From JANMEX01 sp049696015 (GTDB lineage: Bacteria; Pseudomonadota; Alphaproteobacteria; Rhizobiales; Rhizobiaceae), in NCBI GenBank assembly GCA_049696015.1, contig JBAVTG010000116.1, positions 1-5,189 on the forward strand: a stretch of 5,189 nucleotides of DNA. Reading direction: 5' to 3'. Below, piece after piece: positions 1 to 4,792 of this stretch (position 1 is its first letter; every line of letters begins with the position of its first letter). The notes under the pieces are model-generated. The model was not told the DNA's origin. It saw only the letters and a list, made by a program, of their open reading frames with translations, and made no database searches. Both the position numbers and the translations under genes were made by a program.

Positions 1-2
1 AT

Positions 3-644
3 GATCTGTACGGCCTCGCGCCGCTTGAGGCAGCGGCGATGGCGGTGGACATCCACAACAGCGCCTCGGAGTGGAACAAGGCGCTGATCGACAATTCAGC
101 CCGGCCGTCAGGCGCGCTGGTCTATGCGCCAAAGAGCGGCGGGAACCTGACGCCGGACCAGTTTGAACGGCTGAAGGTGGAATTGCAGGACGGCTATCAG
201 GGCGCGCGCCAGGCTGGGCGGCCGCTGTTGCTCGAAGGCGGGCTCGACTGGAAGCCGATGGGCATGACGCCCAAGGACATGGACTTCTTTGAGGCCAAGA
301 ACGCGGCGGCACGCGACATCGCGCTGGCCTTCGGCGTGCCGCCGCTGATGCTGGGCCTGCCCGGCGACAACACCCACGCCAACTACAAGGAGGCCAACCG
401 CGCCTTCTTCCGCCTGACGGTGATGCCGCTGGCAAACCGGCTGGCCGATGCGCTGGCCGCATGGCTGGGGCCGCTGGAGGGCAAATCCATCCGGCTGGTG
501 CCGGATGCTGACCAGGTGGACGCGCTGGCCGAAGACCGCGAGGCGCTGTGGCGTCGGGTGAGCGCGGCGGAATTTTTGAGCGAGGCAGAGAAGCGCGAGG
601 CCGTTGGCTATCAGCCGGCAAGACCTAAAGGAGAAGATGCATGA
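3..644 (+). CDS. Phage portal protein, HK97 family, 3' part only (RcGTA g3-like)
   Basis: This is the C-terminal 213 residues of a portal protein; the reading frame is already open at base 3 and the start lies before the window. Portal proteins form the dodecameric ring at one capsid vertex through which DNA is packaged and to which the connector binds. The visible part opens with DLYGLAPLEAAAMAVDIHN and continues with NSARPSGALVY, LKVELQDGYQGARQAGRPLL and FGVPPLMLGLPGDNTHANY, then NRAFFRLTVMPLANRLADAL. All of these are typical of the HK97-type portal core (wing, stem and crown region). The C-terminal tail (EDREALWRRVSAAEFLSEAEKREAVGY) is the usual helical end. The stop overlaps the next start as ATGA, so the two genes are translationally coupled. 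Family assignment is by recognition of conserved stretches and by gene order; nothing looks broken. Confidence 0.95.
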   Translation, partial: DLYGLAPLEAAAMAVDIHNSASEWNKALIDNSARPSGALVYAPKSGGNLTPDQFERLKVELQDGYQGARQAGRPLLLEGGLDWKPMGMTPKDMDFFEAKNAAARDIALAFGVPPLMLGLPGDNTHANYKEANRAFFRLTVMPLANRLADALAAWLGPLEGKSIRLVPDADQVDALAEDREALWRRVSAAEFLSEAEKREAVGYQPARPKGEDA

Positions 645-949
645 GCGGATTGCCGGAAGGCGCATTGTTATGGGGCGCAAAGGCGGGCGGCGCAGTGGCA
701 GGATCGGCGATTTCGCTGGCCTTCATGCTGCCGGTCAACAGGCGCGAAGCCGCGCTGCGCTTTGCCGTCGGGTTGGTGTGCGGTCTCGTCTTTGGCGGGA
801 TGGCTGGCCTGAAATTGGCCAGCGAACTCGGACTTGAGGGAAAGGTCGGCGCGCCGGAACTGATGCTTGCAGGGTCTGCGGCGGCGAGCCTCTCGGCCTG
901 GTGGGTGCTGGGTGTGCTGGCAAAGATCGCGCGGCGGCAGGCGGGGTAG
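641..949 (+). CDS. Small three-helix membrane protein (probable DUF6107; position of RcGTA g3.5)
   Basis: A 102-residue protein with three likely membrane helices, at about residues 12-30 (GAKAGGAVAGSAISLAFML), 39-60 and 74-95. A polar loop with PVNRRE separates the first two and a basic tail (KIARRQ) ends the chain. I recall this type of protein as DUF6107 in rhizobial gene-transfer-agent clusters, but that is from memory. Its place between portal and protease equals that of the small gene g3.5 of RcGTA. The ATG overlaps the portal stop (ATGA), and AAGGAG at 628-633 lies 7 bases upstream, so this start is firm. Its role is unknown: it could help assembly at the inner membrane or act as a holin-like factor, neither of which the sequence proves. 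Its TAG stop is also the first base group of inverted-repeat element A. Confidence 0.85.
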   Translation: MSGLPEGALLWGAKAGGAVAGSAISLAFMLPVNRREAALRFAVGLVCGLVFGGMAGLKLASELGLEGKVGAPELMLAGSAAASLSAWWVLGVLAKIARRQAG

Positions 950-1093
950 GGTATGGCGATATTCTGGTGAGGCCGGCCTGCAAACGGCGGCTTTCTGCGC
1001 TTCCGGTACTCACGTACACAAACGTACGCTCCGTTCCGGTTCTCGAAAACCACCGTTTTCGACTCGGCCTGACCAGAATCTCAACACACCCTA
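947..1093. repeat. Snap-back palindromic element A (147 bp)
   Basis: A long imperfect inverted repeat fills the gap after the membrane protein gene. The outer arms, 947-975 and 1065-1093, match at 24 of 29 positions and run from the TAG stop to a TA dinucleotide. A second helix pairs 982-995 with 1045-1058. The core 994-1045 has a short hairpin, CGTAC (1013-1017) with GTACG (1024-1028), around a 6-base loop. It is flanked by the conserved single-stranded stretches CTTCCGGTACTCA and CTCCGTTCCGGTTCTCG, which recur in elements B1 and B2. There is no protein gene and no T-tract, so it is not a classic terminator. I infer a non-autonomous, MITE-like or structured intergenic repeat of the kind common in rhizobial genomes. 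Confidence 0.85.
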
Positions 1094-1106
1094 GCCTCCG
1101 CGCTTT

Positions 1107-1241
1107 GGCGCAGCCCCTCTCCGTCAGCTGCGCTGACACCTCTCCCGCAAGCGGGCGAGGTTAAACGCGCCAACGCTTGAGTTTAACCTCGCCCCGCTAG
1201 CGGGGAGAGGCGGCCCGCAGGGCCGGAGAGGGGCCTGCGCC
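1107..1241. repeat. Composite palindrome C1, two half-units head to head (RIME-like)
   Basis: Four nested hairpins form a cruciform-like block. Outer arms 1107-1123 and 1224-1241 pair except for one bulged base. Inside are a perfect hairpin, GTCAGC-TGC-GCTGAC (1123-1137), and another, CGGCCC-GCA-GGGCCG (1211-1225). Inner arms 1139-1166 and 1181-1210 (CCTCTCCC...GAGGTTAAAC) differ by one substitution and two single-base gaps, and each contains its own small hairpin (CCCGC-AA-GCGGG, CCCCGCTAGCGGGG). The block is two copies of a roughly 53-bp half-unit in convergent orientation, H1 1114-1166 and H2 1181-1233, around a 14-base spacer. It resembles the palindromic intergenic mosaic elements (RIME type) of rhizobia, a comparison made from memory. 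No T-run follows, so intrinsic termination is not supported. Confidence 0.85.
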
Positions 1242-1291
1242 GAATGCGGCGATTGGCCCGCTATCCACACTTCCAATTTGAAAATCAAACC

Positions 1292-1295
1292 GGAG
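1292..1295 (+). promoter_or_regulatory. Shine-Dalgarno deciding the protease start
   Basis: GGAG lies 8 bases before ATG 1304. The frame is open upstream to another ATG at 1244, but that one sits just after the composite palindrome, has no comparable ribosome site, and would add 20 residues unlike the family. This site therefore favours 1304 as the start. Confidence 0.75.
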
Positions 1296-1303
1296 CGGCC
1301 TTG

Positions 1304-1975
1304 ATGGTCCATGATTTTTCCACACGCGAACTGAAATTCACCGGGGTCAAGCTCGACAAAGTCGATGGGGACGGCGTGTTCACCGGCTATGCCAGCCTGT
1401 TTGGCGTGACGGATCTGGCCAAGGACCGGGTCGAGAAAGGCGCATTTGCCAAATCGGTCGGCGAGCGGGGCGTTTCGGGTATCCGCATGCTGTTTCAGCA
1501 TGATCCGAACGAGGTGATTGGCCAATGGCTGGACATTCGCGAGGACGCGCGGGGGCTGCTGGTCAAAGGGCGGCTGGCACAGGAGGTTGGCCGGGCGCGC
1601 GAAGTGCTGGCGCTGATGCGGGCGAAGGCGCTGGACGGGCTGTCGATCGGATTCAAGACCGTGCGCTCCAAAAAAGGTAGCGCAGACGGTGTGCGCCACA
1701 TCCTGGAGGCGGATCTCTGGGAAATCTCGGTGGTGACTTTTCCGATGCTGCCGACAGCGCGCATCAGCGATGTGAAGGCGGCGCCGTTTCCGACAACGCG
1801 TGAATTTGAACTTTGGCTCAGGCGGGATGCCGGGCTTACCCGAAGCGAGGCGCGCGGCGTGATTGCCCGCGGCTTTGCAAAAGTCAGGCGTGAGCGCGAG
1901 GCCACAGAACCCGCAGCGATGCTGGCCGGGCGCATACGCGCCGCCGCCACCACGCTTCAACAGCAAGGACGATGA
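1304..1975 (+). CDS. HK97-family prohead (capsid maturation) protease, RcGTA g4-like
   Basis: A 223-residue serine protease of the HK97 gp4 / peptidase U35 type, which packs inside the procapsid and removes the N-terminal delta domain of the capsid protein. The N-terminal half has GVFTGYASLFGVTDLAKD (about 24-41), where the GYAS(L/V)F motif is a family hallmark. The likely catalytic His is H66 in RMLFQHDP, and the likely nucleophile is S114 in LDGLSIGFK. A conserved acidic residue, E140, lies in LWEISVVTFPMLP, another hallmark. Residues 165-200 form a basic helical tail (FELWLRRDAGLTRSEARGV), often seen at the C-terminus of these proteases. The stop is one base before the capsid ATG, the classic protease-capsid pairing. 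The catalytic residues are assigned from family motifs, not tested. Confidence 0.95.
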   Translation: MVHDFSTRELKFTGVKLDKVDGDGVFTGYASLFGVTDLAKDRVEKGAFAKSVGERGVSGIRMLFQHDPNEVIGQWLDIREDARGLLVKGRLAQEVGRAREVLALMRAKALDGLSIGFKTVRSKKGSADGVRHILEADLWEISVVTFPMLPTARISDVKAAPFPTTREFELWLRRDAGLTRSEARGVIARGFAKVRREREATEPAAMLAGRIRAAATTLQQQGR

Positions 1976-1976
1976 C

Positions 1977-3230
1977 ATGCTGAAACACGAGCTTTCAACC
2001 GCGCCGGAAACCAAGGCGATGGGCGATGATGTGACCGGTGCATTCGATGAATTCATGCACGCCTTCGATGCGTTCAAGGACGCCAATGACGACCGGCTTG
2101 GACAGTTGGAAAAGCGTATGAGTGCGGATGTCTTTACCACTGAAAAGGTTGACCGCATCTCGCGCGCCATGGACGAGCAAAAGCGCGCCATGGATCAGCT
2201 GACGCTGAAAGCCACCCGCCCGCCGCTTGGCCGCGATGGCAAGGCAGTGGCCCAGCCGAGCGAACACAAAACGGCGTTTGACGCCTATATCAGGCGCGGC
2301 GATGAGCGGGCGATGAACCAGCTGGAAGCCAAGGCGTTCTCGGTCGGAACGCCCTCTGACGGCGGCTATCTGGTGCCGTCCGAAATGGAAGCGGAAATCG
2401 GCAAACGCATGGCAATGCTCTCGCCCATCCGCGCGATTTCCTCCGTGCGCCAGATCTCGGCAGGCGTGTTGAAGAAGCCGTTTGCCACGACCGGCTTTGC
2501 TGCCGGATGGTCAGCGGAGACGGCGGCGCGCACCCAGTCCGCCACGCCTGTTTTGGCGGAACTGCAGTTTCCGGCAATGGAGCTTTACGCCATGCCGGCA
2601 GCAACCGTTTCGCTGCTGGATGATGCGGCTGTCGATATGGACAGCTGGATTGCGCAGGAAGTGGAAGCGGTGTTTGCCGAACAGGAAGGCACGGCATTTG
2701 TCACTGGCGACGGTGTCAACAAACCGCGCGGGTTCCTCAACTACACGGCGGTTGCGGAAAGCGCCTGGACCTGGGGCAATCTTGGTTACATCGCCACCGG
2801 TGTTGCCGGCGGCCTTCCGGCGACCAATCCGTCGGATGTGCTGATCGACACGATCTATGCGCTGAAAGCGGGCTACCGGCAGAACGGCACGTTTGTCATG
2901 AACCGCAAGACGCAGGCAATCGTGCGCAAGCTGAAGGATGCCCAGGGCAATTACCTCTGGCAGCCGCCGGCAACTGCGGGCGCGCAGGCGCAGCTCATGG
3001 GCTTCCCGCTGGTGGAAGCCGAAGACATGCCAGACATTGCCGCCAACGCGACGCCCATTGCCTTTGGCAATTTCCAGCGCGGCTATCTCGTGGTCGACCG
3101 GGTTGGCGTGCGCATCCTGCGTGATCCGTATTCTGCCAAACCCTACGTGCTCTTCTACACCACCAAGCGCGTGGGCGGCGGTGTGCAGGATTTCAATGCC
3201 ATCAAGCTGTTGAAGATTGCGGTTTCGTAA
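1977..3230 (+). CDS. Major capsid protein, HK97 fold (RcGTA g5-like)
   Basis: A 417-residue precursor of the main head protein. AAGGA at 1965-1969 sits 7 bases before ATG 1977; the frame is open back to 1863, but that stretch overlaps the protease. Residues 1-115 are charged and helix-rich (EKRMSADVFTTEKVDRISRA), as expected for the delta domain that acts as internal scaffold and is cut off. The mature body begins near AFSVGTPSDGGYLVP (120-133). I infer the cut close to K119/A120, giving a mature chain of about 298 residues. Later hallmarks are FVTGDGVNKPRGFLNY, GTFVMNRKTQAIVRKLKD, YLWQP, MGFPLVEAEDMP, IAFGNFQRGYLVVDR and the C-terminal YVLFYTTKRVGGGV. The TAA stop coincides with the left end of element B1. 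Confidence 0.97.
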   Translation: MLKHELSTAPETKAMGDDVTGAFDEFMHAFDAFKDANDDRLGQLEKRMSADVFTTEKVDRISRAMDEQKRAMDQLTLKATRPPLGRDGKAVAQPSEHKTAFDAYIRRGDERAMNQLEAKAFSVGTPSDGGYLVPSEMEAEIGKRMAMLSPIRAISSVRQISAGVLKKPFATTGFAAGWSAETAARTQSATPVLAELQFPAMELYAMPAATVSLLDDAAVDMDSWIAQEVEAVFAEQEGTAFVTGDGVNKPRGFLNYTAVAESAWTWGNLGYIATGVAGGLPATNPSDVLIDTIYALKAGYRQNGTFVMNRKTQAIVRKLKDAQGNYLWQPPATAGAQAQLMGFPLVEAEDMPDIAANATPIAFGNFQRGYLVVDRVGVRILRDPYSAKPYVLFYTTKRVGGGVQDFNAIKLLKIAVS

Positions 3231-3373
3231 AGTCTGTTGTAAATTGGCTCAGGCGGTCTGCAAACCGAGCCAGTCTGTGCTTCCGGTGCTCATGGACTTG
3301 ATGTCCACTCCGCTCCGGTTCTCGACTGCCGCGGTTTTCGCCGCGCCTGAGGCAATTTCCAATCAGACTTTTA
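3228..3373. repeat. Snap-back palindromic element B1 (146 bp), starting at the capsid stop
   Basis: Same family as element A. Outer arms run from TAAAGTCTG at the capsid stop (3228) to CAGACTTTTA (3364-3373). The inner 15 bases of the arms, 3241-3255 and 3344-3358, match at 14 of 15. A second helix pairs AAACCG (3262-3267) with CGGTTT (3332-3337) and CAGTC (3271-3275) with GACTG (3324-3328). The core hairpin is TGGAC-TTGAT-GTCCA (3293-3307), different from the CGTAC/GTACG of A and B2 but still perfectly paired. The single-stranded flanks CTTCCGGTGCTCA and CTCCGCTCCGGTTCTCG are shared. No gene is carried. Confidence 0.82.
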
Positions 3374-3504
3374 AATCCGCCCGGATGGCCTGCAAATGGC
3401 GACGTCCTGCGCTTCCGGTGCTCACGTACGAAAGTACGCTCCGCTCCGGTTCTCGGACGCCACCATTTTCGTGTGCATCCGGACGAATTTCAAAACAGAC
3501 TTTA
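3373..3504. repeat. Snap-back palindromic element B2 (132 bp), in tandem with B1
   Basis: Third member of the family. Outer arms 3373-3387 and 3476-3490 match at 13 of 15, and a second helix pairs 3394-3407 with 3455-3468 at 12 of 14. The core 3406-3455 has CGTAC-GAAA-GTACG (3425-3438), a tetraloop hairpin. To the right is CAGACTTTAG, a direct repeat of the right end of B1 132 bases earlier. The left end lacks the AAAGTCTG terminus that would pair with it, so B2 is either truncated on the left or shares its left terminus with B1. Confidence 0.8.
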
Positions 3505-3550
3505 GAAATCCACACGACTTCGCCGCAAATGGCGAATTGCTGCGGATTTA
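3503..3550. repeat. Element B3, apparent internally deleted snap-back copy
   Basis: A 48-base block that starts like B2: AAATCC at 3506, then CGCAAATGGCGA at 3524-3535 matching TGCAAATGGCGA of B2 (3391-3402). It then goes straight to a closing arm, TGCGGATTT (3541-3549), which pairs with AAATCCACA (3506-3514) at 8 of 9. Inside is a perfect hairpin, TTCGCC-GCAAAT-GGCGAA (3519-3536). The conserved core is missing. Its right end shares TTT with the composite palindrome C2. Calling it a deletion derivative is inference. Confidence 0.55.
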
Positions 3551-3683
3551 ACCTCGCCCGCTTGCGGGAGAGGTGCCGAGCGCATGCGAGGCGGAGAGGG
3601 TACTTGGGCAGCGCACCACCGCCCCTCTCCGTCACGGGCTTGCAGCCCGCGACGCCTCTCCCCGCAAGCGGGGCGAGGTTGAA
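3547..3683. repeat. Composite palindrome C2, two half-units tail to tail (RIME-like)
   Basis: The same half-unit as in C1, but in divergent order. H3 (3547-3600, minus sense) runs from TTTAACCTCGCCC to GGAGAGGG, and H4 (3622-3683, plus sense) from CCCCTCTCCG to GAGGTTGAA, with a 21-base spacer between. Arms 3547-3573 and 3655-3683 differ by one substitution and two single-base gaps. H4 holds a strong hairpin (CGGGCT-TGC-AGCCCG within GTC/GAC, 3631-3653). The matching part of H3 (3574-3591) is only imperfectly paired around the self-complementary CGCATGCG. No T-tract follows, so it is not a standard terminator. Confidence 0.85.
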
Positions 3684-3699
3684 CCGCCAAATACCAATC

Positions 3700-3704
3700 A
3701 AGGA
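3700..3704 (+). promoter_or_regulatory. Shine-Dalgarno deciding the gp6-like start
   Basis: AAGGA stands 7 bases before ATG 3712. The same frame is open through the whole repeat region back to 3217, but translating palindromes gives no family-like sequence, whereas the protein from 3712 starts as gp6-like connectors do. Confidence 0.8.
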
Positions 3705-3711
3705 CACATCC

Positions 3712-4284
3712 ATGACACTGACACGCATTGCCGCCCCGGCGGCGGAGCCTGTGACTTTGAGCGAAGCCAAGGCGCATTTGCGCGTAAGCGATACGGGCGA
3801 AGACACGCTGATTTCCGGGCTTCTCAAGGCGGCACGGGAAGAGGTGGAACAGGCGACCGGGCTGGCGCTGATCGGCCAGGACTGGCGGCTCTATCTGGAT
3901 TGCTGGCCGCCATCGGGCGTTGTGCGATTGCGGCGGCACCCGGTGCAATCGGTCATCCAGGTGACGGTGTATGACGGCGGCGGCAACCCGCAGACGTCAG
4001 TGCCGCCAAGCGCCAATCTGGACAAAGCAAGCAGGCCTGCGCGCTTCCTCATGCCGGACAGCGCCAAAGCGCCGGGCCGCGCGCTGAACGGCGTCGAGAT
4101 CGATTTCCGCGCCGGGTTTGGCAACACCGGCGTTGAAGTTCCGGACGGGCTGAAGCGGGCGATCCTGCTGCTGACCGCATACTGGTACGAACACCGCGGC
4201 GCGCAGGGCGGCACCGGCATGGCTTCTGCGTGGCCGGATGGCTTTGAGCGGATCATTGCGCGCTACCGGCACATGGAGCTCTAG
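3712..4284 (+). CDS. Head-tail connector, gp6-like / phiE125 gp8 family (RcGTA g6-like)
   Basis: A 190-residue protein of the gp6-like connector family, which forms a ring on the outer face of the portal and extends the DNA channel (adaptor role in RcGTA). The N-terminal hallmark is PVTLSEAKAHLRV (13-25), followed by an acidic helix, ISGLLKAAREEVEQATGLAL (34-53). A middle beta-rich region contains HPVQSVIQVTVYD (76-88). The C-terminal hallmark IDFRAGFGN (130-138), with VPDGLKRAILLLTAYWYEHR (143-162), is the most recognisable part. The length is normal for the family. The gene opens the third block of the cluster, right after the repeat-filled gap, and ends two bases before the next start, indicating coupled translation. 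Confidence 0.93.
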   Translation: MTLTRIAAPAAEPVTLSEAKAHLRVSDTGEDTLISGLLKAAREEVEQATGLALIGQDWRLYLDCWPPSGVVRLRRHPVQSVIQVTVYDGGGNPQTSVPPSANLDKASRPARFLMPDSAKAPGRALNGVEIDFRAGFGNTGVEVPDGLKRAILLLTAYWYEHRGAQGGTGMASAWPDGFERIIARYRHMEL

Positions 4285-4286
4285 CC

Positions 4287-4622
4287 ATGCAGCTCAAATT
4301 TCTCGATCCGGGCCAGTTGCGCACGCAGCTGACACTGGAACAACCGGTGGAAACGCAGGACGGGCAGGGCGGGCTCACACTCACTTGGAATACGCTGGCG
4401 ACCGTTTGGGCGCTGGTGGAACCGATGGCCGGGCGCGGCGCGGTGTTTGCGGAGCGGGCCGATGTCTTGTCGACGCATCGCATCTGGCTGCGCCATCGAG
4501 GCGATGTGAACCGGGGCATGCGGCTTGGCAACAATGGCCGGATCTACCGGATCGACACAGTCGAGGATGCCGACGGCTCGCGCCGCTATCTGGTGATCAA
4601 GGCAACGGAGGTTTTCGCATGA
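4287..4622 (+). CDS. Phage head-tail adaptor / head closure protein (RcGTA g7-like)
   Basis: A 111-residue small beta-barrel protein of the SPP1 gp16 / HK97 head-tail adaptor family, which caps the connector and keeps packaged DNA in the head (stopper). Typical features are LRTQLTLEQPVETQDGQGG at 11-29, then the W35 and LATVWALVEPMAGR (37-50) pattern. THRIWLRHRGDVNRGMRL follows at 63-80, and GRIYRIDTVED leads into the C-terminal strand YLVIKATEV. Length and motifs fit the family. GGAG at 4275-4278 lies 8 bases before the ATG, inside the end of the preceding gene. Its stop overlaps the next ATG as ATGA. Confidence 0.92.
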   Translation: MQLKFLDPGQLRTQLTLEQPVETQDGQGGLTLTWNTLATVWALVEPMAGRGAVFAERADVLSTHRIWLRHRGDVNRGMRLGNNGRIYRIDTVEDADGSRRYLVIKATEVFA

Positions 4623-4792
4623 ACCTGTCCATGAAGCTGACGATGGAGGGCCTGACGCGCGCGCTGCGCTGGAAGGGATTGCAGGCAAGCGATCTGCACC
4701 AGACCCGCGATAGGATGGGCGACGGGTTTGAACCGGTTGGCGTAGCCGCGGCGAAGATCGTCAACCGGATTGCGCAGGAGCGCAAACCATGA
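4619..4792 (+). CDS. 57-residue protein of unknown function between adaptor and tail terminator
   Basis: A very short gene that I do not recognise. GGAGG at 4607-4611 is 7 bases before ATG 4619. The gene overlaps its upstream neighbour by ATGA and its downstream neighbour by ATGA, which strongly argues that it is translated. The protein has no membrane segment or cysteine. It has a basic helix-like N-terminal part (MEGLTRALRWKGLQASDL, 9-26), a central GDGFEPVG and a helical C-terminus (AAKIVNRIAQER). In many siphophages an HK97 gp10-like tail-completion gene (usually over 100 residues) occupies this slot. The phrase MEGLTRALRWKGL faintly recalls the start of that family, so this might be a shrunken relative, but that is speculation. 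Confidence 0.75.
   Translation: MNLSMKLTMEGLTRALRWKGLQASDLHQTRDRMGDGFEPVGVAAAKIVNRIAQERKP

Noticed and set aside
947..1093. tRNA or known small RNA gene in the hairpin region
   Set aside because: No cloverleaf with acceptor, TTC and anticodon features; the structure is one long snap-back helix.
1139..1210. Rho-independent terminator in the composite palindrome (also in C2)
   Set aside because: The hairpins are strong but no T-tract follows on either strand, and the operon has to be read through for the downstream genes.
1244..1303. Longer protease start at ATG 1244
   Set aside because: No good ribosome site lies before it, it abuts the composite palindrome, and the extra 20 residues are not family-like; ATG 1304 has GGAG at correct spacing.
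1242..1303. Internal promoter before the protease gene
   Set aside because: No convincing -35/-10 pair; only an AT-richer patch (1271-1290), which is not enough.
1863..1976. Upstream extension of the capsid frame into the protease gene
   Set aside because: The 38 added residues are a frame shadow of the protease C-terminus; ATG 1977 has AAGGA at 7 bases.
1124..2191. A 355-residue open frame on the minus strand across protease and early capsid gene
   Set aside because: It is a shadow of GC-rich coding sequence: it covers a repeat plus two well-supported genes, shows no family-like sequence and has low-complexity composition.
3241..3504. CRISPR array suggested by regularly spaced repeated segments
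   Set aside because: Only two or three copies with long palindromic arms and a conserved core; no short direct repeats with unique spacers.
3217..3711. Upstream extension of the connector frame through the repeat region
   Set aside because: The frame is open by chance across palindromes and overlaps the capsid end; family homology and AAGGA support ATG 3712.
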